Source of the DNA: Clostridiales bacterium
Lineage (GTDB): Bacteria > Bacillota > Clostridia > Oscillospirales > Oscillospiraceae
Assembly (NCBI GenBank): GCA_902362775.1
Contig: CABIXV010000005.1
Coordinates: forward strand, 220,079 to 284,078
DNA: 64,000 nt
Direction: 5' to 3'
Below, in pieces: positions 27,811 to 36,524 of the stretch (position 1 is the first letter of the stretch; each line of letters opens with the position of its first letter). The translations under genes and the position numbers were made by a program. The notes below the pieces were generated by a model. It did not search any database. It worked only from the letters and a program-made list of their open reading frames with translations, and was not told the DNA's origin.

Positions 27811-29112
27811 TTACTTTTCAGGCACCATGACTTCCAGACCACCCATGTAAGGACGAAGGACCTGGGGGATGACCACGGAGCCATCGGCCTGGAGGTTGTT
27901 TTCCAGGAAGGCGATGAGCATACGGGGCGGAGCTACCACTGTGTTGTTCAGTGTGTGGGGCAGATAGGTGCCCTTTTCCCCCTTGATCCGCATCTTCAGG
28001 CGGCGGGCCTGGGCGTCACCCAGATTGGAGCAGGAGCACACCTCAAAATATTTTTGCTGGCGGGGAGACCAGGCCTCAATGTCACAGGACTTGACTTTCA
28101 GGTCGGCCAGGTCGCCGGAGCAGCACTCCAGCTGTCGCACGGGGATGTCCAGGGAGCGGAAAAGCTCTACGGAGTAGCGCCACATCTTTTCGTACCAGTC
28201 CATGGAGTCTTCAGGCCGGCAGACCACAATCATCTCCTGCTTCTCAAACTGGTGGATGCGGTAGACACCCCGCTCCTCGATGCCATGAGCGCCCTTCTCC
28301 TTGCGGAAGCAGGGGGAGTAGGAGGTGAGCGTCTGGGGCAGGGATTCCTCAGGAATGATTTGGTCAATAAATTTGCCGATCATGGAGTGCTCGCTGGTGC
28401 CGATGAGGTACAGGTCCTCCCCCTCGATCTTGTACATCATGGCCTCCATATCAGTCTGAGACATGACGCCCTCCACCACGTTGCCATGGATCATAAAGGG
28501 AGGGATACAGAAGGTGAAGCCCTTGTTGATCATAAAGTCTCGGGCATAGGCCAGCACTGCCTCATGCAGCCGGGCGACGTCTCCCAGCAGATAGTAGAAG
28601 CCGTTGCCCGATACCCGGCCGGCGGCGTCCATGTCGATGCCGCGGAAGGACTCCATAATTTCAGTGTGGTAGGGGATAGGGAAGTCCGGTACCTTGGGTT
28701 CCCCAAACCGCTCTACCTCTACGTTGGCGGAATCGTCGGGGCCAATGGGGACGGAGGGATCGATGATGTTGGGGATTTGAAGCATGATCTTGCGGATCTG
28801 GGCGGCCAGCTCGGTTTCCTTGGCCTCCAGCTCCGCCAGACGGTCGGCGTTGGCCTTGACCTGGGCCTTGACCGCCTCCGCCTCCTCCAGCTTGGAGGGA
28901 TCTTTTTTTGCCTGACCCATGAGCATACCCACTTGTTTGGACAGGGCGTTGCGGCTGGCGCGGAGCTCATTGGCCTCGCTAACGGCGGCCCGGTTCTCCT
29001 CGTCCAGGGCAATGACCTGATCAACCAAGGGCAGCTTGGCCTCCTGGAATTTCTTTTTGATATTTTCTTTGACGGCATCGGGGTTCTCGCGGACAAATCG
29101 AATATCTAACAT
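27811..29112 (-). CDS. serS: seryl-tRNA synthetase
   Basis: The 433-residue protein has the N-terminal long coiled-coil arm (residues ~30-105) that holds the tRNA-Ser variable arm, then a class II core. Motif 2 is the segment RGVYRIHQFEKQEM and motif 3-like residues follow EVCSCSNLGDAQARR. Length is normal. No T-box is evident in the leader. A parS-like site lies 30 bases upstream of the ATG, in the gap before the parB-side genes. Confidence 0.97.
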   Translation of the reverse strand: MLDIRFVRENPDAVKENIKKKFQEAKLPLVDQVIALDEENRAAVSEANELRASRNALSKQVGMLMGQAKKDPSKLEEAEAVKAQVKANADRLAELEAKETELAAQIRKIMLQIPNIIDPSVPIGPDDSANVEVERFGEPKVPDFPIPYHTEIMESFRGIDMDAAGRVSGNGFYYLLGDVARLHEAVLAYARDFMINKGFTFCIPPFMIHGNVVEGVMSQTDMEAMMYKIEGEDLYLIGTSEHSMIGKFIDQIIPEESLPQTLTSYSPCFRKEKGAHGIEERGVYRIHQFEKQEMIVVCRPEDSMDWYEKMWRYSVELFRSLDIPVRQLECCSGDLADLKVKSCDIEAWSPRQQKYFEVCSCSNLGDAQARRLKMRIKGEKGTYLPHTLNNTVVAPPRMLIAFLENNLQADGSVVIPQVLRPYMGGLEVMVPEK

Positions 29113-29141
29113 TTTATACGTTCTCCTTTATTTAAGTGTAA

Positions 29142-29157
29142 TGTTTCACGTGAAACG
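29142..29157. promoter_or_regulatory. parS site (one mismatch)
   Basis: TGTTTCACGTGAAACG matches the parS palindrome except for its last base. It lies just upstream of serS and 0.7 kb from parB, which should bind it. Confidence 0.9.
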
Positions 29158-29284
29158 TTCCAGGGGGAAAGTCAGTTTGATAAGGAGTGACTTGGCGGGC
29201 TTTCCTGATCCAACGCCCATGTCTCTAGGTCACAAAACAGATTTCCCTGGCGCTCGGCCTCAGCTTGAGGGTAGAGCAAGTGCC

Positions 29285-29908
29285 CTAATAAAGAGCCTCG
29301 TAAATCTCCAGATAGCGGTCATAGGGAGAAAAACGGCCATTGTCAGTGGTGCTCTCCTTAGGGAGATAGTCTTTCAGCGGTGTCTGCCCATTTTCTGTGG
29401 CTTCCATCTCCTGAATTAACTCACGACAAAGGGAATAACGCCCCCGAACATAGGCCTCGTCAATCTGCCAGAAGTGGTCTAGGGCGCGGCAGGTTTCAGA
29501 GAGCACATGTTCCTGGTGGCTGATAACATCAGGCAGCACATCTAACTGGTCATTGGCATCCGCCAACTGTTCCTCCAGGTCCGCTACCTGCTCCGTCAAC
29601 TTCGCATTCTCCTCGTACAGGGCATCCAACCGCTGAACGGCGGATGCGGACTGCTGAAGGCTGTCGATTTGCTCCTGGTTTTGCTCCAGATAACTCTGAT
29701 ATTGCCGCCGCTCCATCATGAAAGAGTACAGCAACAGCAAGAAGGCGGCGGCAAAGAGGATGGCTATATATTGGAATACCGACCGCTGGCGGCGCTGCCG
29801 CTGTCCCTTGGTCATGGGTTTGCCCCCACGTTTGGCGGGAGAGGGGGGGAGGTCCTGTGAATCAGGCTGGGGGGCCTGTCCTACCTGTTGATCTTTTTCC
29901 TCATCCAT
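29285..29908 (-). CDS. hypothetical single-pass coiled-coil protein after parB
   Basis: This ~207-residue protein has a basic, proline-rich cytoplasmic N-terminus (to ~44), one membrane helix (FQYIAILFAAAFLLLLYSF), a coiled coil (~70-115), and a tail. The plan resembles divisome proteins such as DivIC/FtsL, but I see no family signature. The ATG at 29908 has GGAGG eight bases upstream and overlaps the parB 3' end by eight bases, so it is probably co-translated with parB. A role in segregation or division is inference from position only. Confidence 0.75.
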   Translation of the reverse strand: MDEEKDQQVGQAPQPDSQDLPPSPAKRGGKPMTKGQRQRRQRSVFQYIAILFAAAFLLLLYSFMMERRQYQSYLEQNQEQIDSLQQSASAVQRLDALYEENAKLTEQVADLEEQLADANDQLDVLPDVISHQEHVLSETCRALDHFWQIDEAYVRGRYSLCRELIQEMEATENGQTPLKDYLPKESTTDNGRFSPYDRYLEIYEALY

Positions 29909-30794
29909 TCCCACCACCTCCTTCCCGGTGGAGGCTCTGAAGCAGGGTCAAGAGAGCTTCCAGGTCCTGGTCATCATAGTACTCCAGCTCGATCCGGCCC
30001 TTTTTTCCTTTGTGGGCGATCTTCACCTTCCGGCCCAGCCGGCCGGATAGGTCCTTTTCCAGATCTCCCAGGTAGAGGGAGAGGTCGGGGCCGACGGCCT
30101 TCGGCTTTTCATTACGCTCCTTTTGAAGAGCCTTGACCAGCGCTTCGGTCTGGCGCACAGAGAGCTGACCCTCCGCTACCCGCTGGGCCGCCTCCTTCTG
30201 AATGGCGGCGGTGGGGGCGCCTAGAATGGCTCGGGCGTGCCCGGCGGAAAGAATGCCCTCCTCCAGAAGCGCCAGCACCTCATCCGGCAGAGCCAGCAGG
30301 CGCAGAGTGTTGGCGATGGCGGGTCGGGACTTGCCCATCTGTTGAGCTACCTGCTCCTGGGTCAGACCATATTCATCCATCAGGACCTGATAGCCTCGAG
30401 CCTCCTCGGCCGGATTCAGGTCCTCCCGTTGGAGGTTTTCAATCAGGCCCAGCTCCATGACCTTCCGGTCATCCGCCTCAATAATGACGGCGGGCACCTC
30501 GGCCAGCCCGGCGGCCTTGGCCGCCCGCCACCGGCGTTCACCGGCGATAATCTGATAGTAGCCGGAGGACAGCCGCCGAACCGTAAGGGGTTGAATAATG
30601 CCGTGGACTCGGATAGATTCAGTGAGATCGGCCAATGCCGCCTCGTCAAATCGCTTTCTAGGCTGGTTCAGTCCCGGCTCCACCTGGGAAATGGGCAGGG
30701 ATACAGAGCCCTCGCCTTGGGGCTGGAGGTCCGGGTCGCCCAGCAGGGCGTTAAGACCACGGCCCAGCCCCAGTTCTTTGGTTCGTTTTGCCAT
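29901..30794 (-). CDS. parB: chromosome-partitioning protein ParB (Spo0J)
   Basis: The 297-residue protein binds parS and spreads as a CTP-dependent sliding clamp. The CTP-binding GERRWRAAK and the QPRKRF motif are present. In the helix-turn-helix the specificity positions read GKSR, ANT and SAGHAR, the ParB (parS-binding) type rather than the Noc type. A C-terminal dimer domain follows. AAAGGAG precedes the ATG. It is transcribed after parA, as usual. Two parS sites lie nearby. Confidence 0.97.
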   Translation of the reverse strand: MAKRTKELGLGRGLNALLGDPDLQPQGEGSVSLPISQVEPGLNQPRKRFDEAALADLTESIRVHGIIQPLTVRRLSSGYYQIIAGERRWRAAKAAGLAEVPAVIIEADDRKVMELGLIENLQREDLNPAEEARGYQVLMDEYGLTQEQVAQQMGKSRPAIANTLRLLALPDEVLALLEEGILSAGHARAILGAPTAAIQKEAAQRVAEGQLSVRQTEALVKALQKERNEKPKAVGPDLSLYLGDLEKDLSGRLGRKVKIAHKGKKGRIELEYYDDQDLEALLTLLQSLHREGGGGNG

Positions 30795-30914
30795 AATAAA
30801 CTCCTTTTCCAGAGTAAAACATCGGGTGCGGAGAGGAACGATATTGATTCATAAGAGCCGGACGACCACACAGCAGAACCTCGAAAGCTCCGCTTTCCGT
30901 ACTCTTTTATAAGG

Positions 30915-31670
30915 TTAGCGCTTGGACGCGATCTCATCCGCCAACAGGCGGTAGGCCTCCGCGCCCCGAGAATAGGGATCATAGGCGGATATGGGTCTGC
31001 CGTGGCTGGGTGCCTCGGAGAGGCGGACGTTCCGAGGGATGACGGTGGCGTATACCTGGCCAGGGAAGTGGCGCTTGACCTCCTCCGCTACCTGAAGGGA
31101 GAGGTTGGTACGGCTGTCGAACATGGTGAGCAGAACCCCCTCCAGAGAGAGGGCGGGATTCAATCCCCGCTTGACTAACCGCACTGTGGCCAAGAGGTCG
31201 CTAAGCCCCTCCAGGGCATAGTATTCGCATTGGACCGGGACCAACAGGGAGCCAGCGGCACACAGGGCGTTGACAGTAAGCAGCTCTAGAGAAGGGGGAC
31301 AGTCGATAAATATATAGTCATAGTCCCCGGACAGGGCGTCCAGGGCGGTTTTCAACAGTCTCTCCCGGTTGTCGATGGCGATCATCTCAATGCCCGCTCC
31401 GGCCAGCGCCTTGTTAGAGGGGAGAACATCGCCATATCTGGTCCGGACCACTGCTTTGGCCGGCTCGGCCCCATTGATCAGCACATCGTAGATGTTGGGA
31501 GAAGCGGTATTCTTATCTACACCCATGCCGGAGGTAGAGTTGGCCTGGGGATCGAAGTCGCATAGCAGTACCCGCTTGCCCAGGTCATGGAGGGCGGCGG
31601 ACAAGTTGACAGCGGTGGTCGTCTTGCCTACTCCACCCTTTTGATTGACGACAGCGATGATCTTGGCCAT
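30915..31670 (-). CDS. parA: chromosome-partitioning ATPase ParA (Soj)
   Basis: The 251-residue protein starts MAKIIAVVNQKGGVGKTTT, with the deviant Walker A of ParA. The Walker B region YDYIFIDCPPSL and the DNA-binding end are normal. ParA moves ParB-parS complexes and in B. subtilis regulates DnaA. The longer open frame (to 31721) is not preferred, because AAGGAGG precedes the ATG at 31670. The order is noc-parA-parB on the minus strand. Confidence 0.97.
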   Translation of the reverse strand: MAKIIAVVNQKGGVGKTTTAVNLSAALHDLGKRVLLCDFDPQANSTSGMGVDKNTASPNIYDVLINGAEPAKAVVRTRYGDVLPSNKALAGAGIEMIAIDNRERLLKTALDALSGDYDYIFIDCPPSLELLTVNALCAAGSLLVPVQCEYYALEGLSDLLATVRLVKRGLNPALSLEGVLLTMFDSRTNLSLQVAEEVKRHFPGQVYATVIPRNVRLSEAPSHGRPISAYDPYSRGAEAYRLLADEIASKR

Positions 31671-31803
31671 GTGCGCCTCCTTAGCAGCGATGAAAATGCC
31701 CCCGAAGGGGCGGTACAGCATCTTATTATATCAATCGGGCACCGGGATTTCAACTGCTTTTCCGCTTTTTCTCTGTCCTTTCCCACAAAAAATGAGTGCC
31801 TAA

Positions 31804-31819
31804 TGTTTCACGTGAAACA
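31804..31819. promoter_or_regulatory. parS site (perfect)
   Basis: TGTTTCACGTGAAACA is the consensus parS palindrome. It sits between noc and parA, next to the noc terminator. Confidence 0.97.
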
Positions 31820-31837
31820 TCAGGGCCATCTGGGCGC

Positions 31838-31879
31838 AAAAACCCCGTGGGCTCAGGATCAAAAGCCCACGGGGCAAAA
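31838..31879 (-). terminator. terminator downstream of noc
   Basis: On the minus strand, arms CCCCGTGGGCT and AGCCCACGGGG are followed by TTTTT. It separates noc from parA. Confidence 0.85.
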
Positions 31880-31892
31880 AGGGGGGAGGGCG

Positions 31893-32702
31893 TCATGTGG
31901 CCCTTCGGGGAATGTGAATGGTAAGTAAAATCTCCTCGTCGGTGTCCTCTCTGCGGCAACAGGCGTTGACGCCGGCAGAGCGCATCAGATCCAGACTGCG
32001 GCTGATGGTATTTAAAAACAGCCGGACATCCTTGACGATAAACGTGGGTTTCTTTTTAGGGCCGGAGGAGGGAGAGGAGAGCATGGCCTCCACCATACTC
32101 TCTGTCTGGGCCACGGTCAGGGAACGCTCGGTCACCTGCCGCGCCGCTTCCCGCTGCTGGGCCGGGTCCTCCAGCCGGAGCAGGGCGCGAGCGTGACGCT
32201 CGGTGCATCCACCTTCCCGCAGGATTGTGAGGACCGCCGGGTCCAGCTTCAGCAGCCGGAGCTTATTGGCCACAGCGGACTGGCTCTTACCCAAACGCCG
32301 GGCGGCTTCATCCTGGGAGATGTGATAGGTGTCAATGAGTTTACGCAGGGCGAGAGCCTCCTCCCAAAAATCCAGGTCACGCCGCTGGAGATTCTCCACC
32401 AGGGCCAGCAGGGAGGAGGACTGACCGTCTGTCTGGATGGATAGGCAGGGCACTTCCCGCAGACCGGCTAGCTTGGCCGCACGCAGCCTCCGCTCGCCAG
32501 CCACCAGCTCCCAGCCGCCCTCCCGGCGGCGCACAGTAAGTGGCTGTAAAATACCCATAGACTGGATGGAGTCAGCCAGTTCCTCTAGTTCGGGTTGGGA
32601 AAACAACGTGCGGGGCTGGTCAGGATTGGGGAGGATTGAGTCCACAGGGAGGAATAGGACACGCCCGCTGTCGAATATACCTTTTTTGGGCAGCAGCCGC
32701 AT
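31893..32702 (-). CDS. noc: nucleoid occlusion protein Noc (ParB paralogue)
   Basis: This 269-residue ParB-family protein has a CTP-binding GERRLRAAK motif. Its helix-turn-helix specificity positions read GKSQ, ANK and ERHAR, which fit Noc (binding NBS sites) and differ from the neighbouring ParB. Noc prevents division over DNA. B. subtilis Noc has an N-terminal amphipathic membrane helix; here only about ten residues (MRLLPKKGIF) precede the ParB core, so membrane binding is uncertain. I saw no NBS consensus in the window. Position next to parA supports the call. Confidence 0.92.
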   Translation of the reverse strand: MRLLPKKGIFDSGRVLFLPVDSILPNPDQPRTLFSQPELEELADSIQSMGILQPLTVRRREGGWELVAGERRLRAAKLAGLREVPCLSIQTDGQSSSLLALVENLQRRDLDFWEEALALRKLIDTYHISQDEAARRLGKSQSAVANKLRLLKLDPAVLTILREGGCTERHARALLRLEDPAQQREAARQVTERSLTVAQTESMVEAMLSSPSSGPKKKPTFIVKDVRLFLNTISRSLDLMRSAGVNACCRREDTDEEILLTIHIPRRAT

Positions 32703-32852
32703 GATAGGTACCGCCTTTCTGTCAAGTTCTCACACCCATATTCTACCAAAATATGGTAAATAATAGGTCGAAAACACAGAGGGGCAGAAAAAAATCCGTA
32801 AAAATTTCAGAGGGAGGGTCAAAGGCTGACTGAATAGATAAAAAATGAATGA

Positions 32853-32881
32853 TTGATATGGGAAACTTGCACAATTATAAA
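32853..32881 (+). promoter_or_regulatory. predicted promoter upstream of the SLC1-type symporter
   Basis: TTGATA (32853-32858), 17 bases, TATAAA (32876-32881). It lies in the 390-base gap between noc and the transporter gene, which has no other clear feature besides a second promoter. Confidence 0.5.
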
Positions 32882-32900
32882 AGGAGAGGAAGAGAATGAC

Positions 32901-32929
32901 TTGTAAATTCAAAGCGAGGTGTATATAAT
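32901..32929 (+). promoter_or_regulatory. second predicted promoter upstream of the symporter
   Basis: TTGTAA (32901-32906), 17 bases, TATAAT (32924-32929). It would give a purine-rich leader of about 160 bases before the ATG at 33096. Confidence 0.6.
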
Positions 32930-33095
32930 GGAAGCAGAACAAAAAGTGCTGTAAAAAGCGGGGATGAGGGAAATAAGAGGAAGGAGAGAGGGAGAGGGCC
33001 GGGTCCAATGCCGTTGCATGCATGATTACGGCCGTTTTATTTCTGGAAAATCCTTGCGAAAGTATAAGGGAAGATAGGGAAGGAGAAGGAGAATT

Positions 33096-34340
33096 ATGAA
33101 AACAAAAAAACTGCCTCTTGCCTTTTGGATCTTTGTCGGCTTAGTGGCTGGTATTGCCGCGGGCCTGATACTGATGGCGGTCCCTGACGGAGGGCAGATC
33201 GCCATTGGCTATATCAAGCCCTGGGGCGACATCTTTTTGAACCTGCTGAAATTTATTGTAGTGCCTATCGTCCTGTTTTCCATCGCTGCCGGAGTCATCT
33301 CGATGCAGGACATCAGCCGCGTGGGTTCGGTAGGTGGCAAGACAGTGGTATATTATATGTGTACCACAGCCTTTGCGGTGGTGCTGGCCCTAACGCTGGC
33401 CAGCGTGGCGAAGGGGGCCGGCCTCTTTACGACCTTGGAGACCAGCGGTCTGAGCTATGAACCCCCAGCGGGAAAAAGCATTATGTCGGTCATTGTGGAT
33501 ATTTTCCCCGCCAACCCAATCACGCCGCTGGCCAATGCCTCTATGCTCCAGGTTATCGTCATTTCTTTGCTGTTGGGCTTCGGTATCCTGCTGGCCGGAG
33601 AGAAGGGGCTGGTGGCCGCCCAGATTGTGGACAGTTTCAATGAGGTGTCCATGAAGATTATGGACCTGATTATCAAGTTGTCTCCCGTCGGTGTAGCCTG
33701 CCTGATCTGTCCGGTCATCGTGGAAAACGGCCCGGAGATCTTAGCATCCCTAGTGGCGGTGCTGCTGGTGGCCTATGTGGGGTATATCCTCCATGCCGTC
33801 CTGGTCTATTCCCTAACCGTGGGTACCTTGGGGGGAGTGTCCCCTCTCAAATTCTTTGCTTACATGGCCCCGGCTATGATGATGGCCTTTTCCTCCGCGT
33901 CTTCAGTAGGGACGCTGCCCTTTACGCTGGAGTGTTCCGAGCGGCTGGGGGCCCGGCGTGAGGTGGCCTCCTTTGTCCTGCCCCTGGGGGCCACCATCAA
34001 TATGGACGGTACTGCCATCTACCAGGGCGTCTGTGCCATCTTTATCGCCACGGCCTTCGGCATTGATTTGAGCCTGGGACAAATGGTCACCATAGTGCTC
34101 ACCGCTACCCTCGCCTCTATCGGTACCGCCGGCGTACCAGGGGCGGGCATGGTCATGCTGGCCATGGTTCTTCAAAGCGTCAATATCCCCATCGAAGGTA
34201 TCGCTCTGGTGGCCGGGATCGACCGGATCTTCGATATGGGCCGTACTACAGTGAACATCACTGGCGATGCCGCTTGTGCGGTCATCGTGTCCAAGATGGA
34301 GGACCGTAAGACTGCCAAGACGCAGGGCGCGGTCCGCTGA
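33096..34340 (+). CDS. dicarboxylate/amino acid:cation symporter (DAACS, GltP/SLC1 family)
   Basis: The 414-residue transporter has the glutamate-transporter fold: helices 1-6, then the re-entrant serine-rich hairpin (MAFSSASSVGTLPFT) and the signature GATINMDGTAIYQG in TM7, and HP2 IGTAGVPGAG. The TM8 region reads GIDRIFDMGRTTVNITGDA. An Arg is at the position that binds side-chain carboxylates in glutamate/aspartate carriers (MGRTTVN). Substrates could be acidic or neutral amino acids. GAAGGAGA precedes the ATG. Two promoters lie upstream and a terminator downstream. Confidence 0.9.
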   Translation: MKTKKLPLAFWIFVGLVAGIAAGLILMAVPDGGQIAIGYIKPWGDIFLNLLKFIVVPIVLFSIAAGVISMQDISRVGSVGGKTVVYYMCTTAFAVVLALTLASVAKGAGLFTTLETSGLSYEPPAGKSIMSVIVDIFPANPITPLANASMLQVIVISLLLGFGILLAGEKGLVAAQIVDSFNEVSMKIMDLIIKLSPVGVACLICPVIVENGPEILASLVAVLLVAYVGYILHAVLVYSLTVGTLGGVSPLKFFAYMAPAMMMAFSSASSVGTLPFTLECSERLGARREVASFVLPLGATINMDGTAIYQGVCAIFIATAFGIDLSLGQMVTIVLTATLASIGTAGVPGAGMVMLAMVLQSVNIPIEGIALVAGIDRIFDMGRTTVNITGDAACAVIVSKMEDRKTAKTQGAVR

Positions 34341-34412
34341 TTTTCTCCGCGTTGTGCCTGGAGAGGCGGTGAGGGCCGCCCAATCCACAAAGCTGGCGCG
34401 CCAATGGAACAA

Positions 34413-34456
34413 TAAGAGGGAGCCCCTCCTTTGGGAGAGGCTCCCTCTTACTTTTT
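34413..34456 (+). terminator. terminator after the symporter gene
   Basis: Arms TAAGAGGGAGCC and GGCTCCCTCTTA (12 bp) followed by CTTTTT. The 34457-34655 stretch downstream is very AT-rich and has no gene, only the gapA promoter. Confidence 0.85.
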
Positions 34457-34563
34457 AAACACGCCGGAAAAGAATTTGATTTTTATTTAAATAATAATTA
34501 TATTATTTTATAATAGAATTAAGCAATAAAAATATTTATTTAGAAAAAACTTATTTAATTATA

Positions 34564-34591
34564 TAGACAAATTAGAAAAGAGATATATAAT
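34564..34591 (+). promoter_or_regulatory. predicted gapA promoter
   Basis: TAGACA (34564-34569), 16 bases, TATAAT (34586-34591), inside an AT-rich spacer before the gene at 34656. Confidence 0.55.
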
Positions 34592-34655
34592 GAAAGCTAT
34601 ACTAAATATATATTTTTTAGTATTTATTGAAAAGTAAAATGGAGGATGATGTAAA

Positions 34656-35675
34656 ATGGGTATTCCAGTTGGGATCAATGGATTCGGACGGATTGGAAGG
34701 GTTGTACTCCGAATCATCTTGGAGCGAGGGGACGGCTTTGACCTGCGCGGCATCAATTTGCGTAAGGCTGACCTGGACTACATGGAGTACATGGTGAAGT
34801 ATGATTCAGTGTTTCACACCTTTCAGGGGACGGTGGAGCATGATGGCCGCGACCTGATCGTAAACGGACACAGGATCCGGGTATTCAGTCAGAGCGACGC
34901 GGGGCAGATCCCATGGAGCGAGTGCGGCGCACAGTACATCGTAGAATCCACCGGGGCCTTTAACTCCCAAGAGCTGGCCTCCCTCCATTTTCAGGGCGGG
35001 GCAAAAAAAGTGGTCATTACCGCTCCGGCCAAAGATGAAATGACACCCACCTTTGTCATGGGCGTCAACCACTGGAATTATAGCGCGGATATGGATGTAG
35101 TATCCAACGCCTCCTGCACGACAAATTGTCTGGCGCCTCTGACTAAGGTCATCCAGGACAATTTTGGGATAGAGCAGGCCCTTATGTCTACCATCCATGC
35201 CTCTACAGCCAAGCAGAAGGCGGTAGACGCCAGAGCGGGGCGTGATTGGAGGACAGGCCGCTCTGTCATTGGCAACATCATTCCCTCCACGACCGGGGCG
35301 GCCAAGGCGGTGGGCCTGGTCATTCCGGAGCTGAAGGGCAAAATGACCGGGATGTCCTTCCGTGTCCCGACCAATGATGTATCCGTGGTGGACCTGACCG
35401 CCCGCCTGGTGACACCCACCACCTATGAGGATATATGCCATGCTGTCCATGTGGCCGCCCAGGGCCCCATGAAGGGAATCCTATCCTATACCAGAGATCA
35501 GATCGTGTCCTCCGATATCATTGGCAATCCCCACACCTCCATTTTGGACGAAACCGCGGGTATCATGCTGGATGACCGCTTTGTCAAGCTGATCGCTTGG
35601 TATGATAACGAGTGGGGGTACTCCAATAAAGTGCTGGACCTGATTTCCCATATGTACCGCGTGGACCGTTCCTAA
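34656..35675 (+). CDS. gapA: glyceraldehyde-3-phosphate dehydrogenase, type I
   Basis: The 339-residue enzyme oxidises glyceraldehyde-3-phosphate in glycolysis. The Rossmann start GINGFGRIGR, catalytic cysteine SNASCTTNCLAP, active-site histidine (STIHAST) and C-terminal WYDNEWGYSNK are present. The coenzyme loop after beta-2 reads GINLRKAD. The usual Asp that binds the adenosine ribose (as in AINDLLDAD of E. coli) is absent and the loop is one residue longer, with an Arg. That suggests altered NAD/NADP preference. A GGAGG lies ten bases before the ATG. It is a single-gene unit. Confidence 0.95.
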   Translation: MGIPVGINGFGRIGRVVLRIILERGDGFDLRGINLRKADLDYMEYMVKYDSVFHTFQGTVEHDGRDLIVNGHRIRVFSQSDAGQIPWSECGAQYIVESTGAFNSQELASLHFQGGAKKVVITAPAKDEMTPTFVMGVNHWNYSADMDVVSNASCTTNCLAPLTKVIQDNFGIEQALMSTIHASTAKQKAVDARAGRDWRTGRSVIGNIIPSTTGAAKAVGLVIPELKGKMTGMSFRVPTNDVSVVDLTARLVTPTTYEDICHAVHVAAQGPMKGILSYTRDQIVSSDIIGNPHTSILDETAGIMLDDRFVKLIAWYDNEWGYSNKVLDLISHMYRVDRS

Positions 35676-35680
35676 AAGGA

Positions 35681-35718
35681 GAGCCGTCTGCCGGGAAACC
35701 AGCAGGCGGCTCTTTTTT
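35681..35718 (+). terminator. terminator after gapA
   Basis: A hairpin with GAGCCGTCTGC and GCAGGCGGCTC arms is followed by six T residues. On the other strand it could weakly end the convergent gene. Confidence 0.85.
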
Positions 35719-35721
35719 GTT

Positions 35722-36198
35722 TTACTCGTCAGCGGTCGTTCTGGTACGCCAGGCGATCTCAGATTCCAAGTCGCTTTTCAGCTTGTTGTTCTCCGCCACC
35801 AGATCGTCGTAGTGCCGGCTTTGGACATAGTATTTGACAAACTCAAAAGTGGCCTCCTGGAATTCCTCCTCGCTATAAGAGGGGAGGAGGGAGCCGTTGA
35901 CCCGCTTCAGGCCCTGGACGGAAATGAGGACCAGACGGCGGTTCTTTTCAGACAGGCGGGCCAGCTTCAGGGTGTCAGGAATCTCCAGACCCAGGCCGTA
36001 GGCCTCGTTCACCAGTTCCAGTAGCCGGCGCTGTTCCGGCTTGGCCGATACGATGACCCCGTATTTTTGGAATAGGTCCTTTAGATAATCTACCGATACC
36101 AGTTCTCTGGTAATGGTCCCTTTGCCAATGCCGGAGAACATTGTATTTGACAGGGAAAAGCTGACATAAACCTCATTTCCAGTTTTCGGATAACCCAT
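35722..36198 (-). CDS. hypothetical protein of unknown family
   Basis: The 158-residue soluble product has no recognised domain. It opens with a beta-rich stretch, then leucine-rich helices, and ends in a short coiled coil (~128-150) with basic and acidic residues. Motif VIVSAKPEQRRLLELVNEAYGLG is not familiar. GGAGG precedes the ATG. It has its own strong promoter (36261-36289), so it is likely expressed on its own. It faces gapA with a terminator between them. Confidence 0.75.
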   Translation of the reverse strand: MGYPKTGNEVYVSFSLSNTMFSGIGKGTITRELVSVDYLKDLFQKYGVIVSAKPEQRRLLELVNEAYGLGLEIPDTLKLARLSEKNRRLVLISVQGLKRVNGSLLPSYSEEEFQEATFEFVKYYVQSRHYDDLVAENNKLKSDLESEIAWRTRTTADE

Positions 36199-36260
36199 GG
36201 ACGTTTCCTCCTATACTTTAAATAAAATAGACTGGGGTGAAAGGGGCTGTGTATAGTTTT

Positions 36261-36289
36261 ATTATAGTTCAGGTTGCATTAAATATCAA
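36261..36289 (-). promoter_or_regulatory. predicted strong promoter of the 35722-36198 gene
   Basis: On the minus strand TTGATA (36289-36284) and TATAAT (36266-36261) are 17 bases apart, with a leader of about 55 bases. The rest of 36199-36520 shows no gene or RNA. Confidence 0.75.
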
Positions 36290-36524
36290 GAAGATTCTAA
36301 AAAAAATTGTGCAGGATTACCGACTGAAAAAAGATGCTGCACTTGGTCACGTCGGCTGGAACTTTGTCAGCCTGTATTTCAAGCGGTACCGTATTGCCCC
36401 GTTTTCTCCTGTGGAACGGGACGGTCGGGGCAAAAGAAGGCGTGGTTGGTGAAAAAGGACGAAAGCTGGGGAGAAACAGAGAAAAAATTGTGGAAGGCGC
36501 AAGAGAAAAAATTTAAAAAAGGGA

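Noticed and set aside
36237..36452. 71-codon plus-strand frame in the 36.2-36.6 kb gap
   Set aside because: No ribosome site, no homology recognised, and it overlaps the promoter region of the neighbouring genes.
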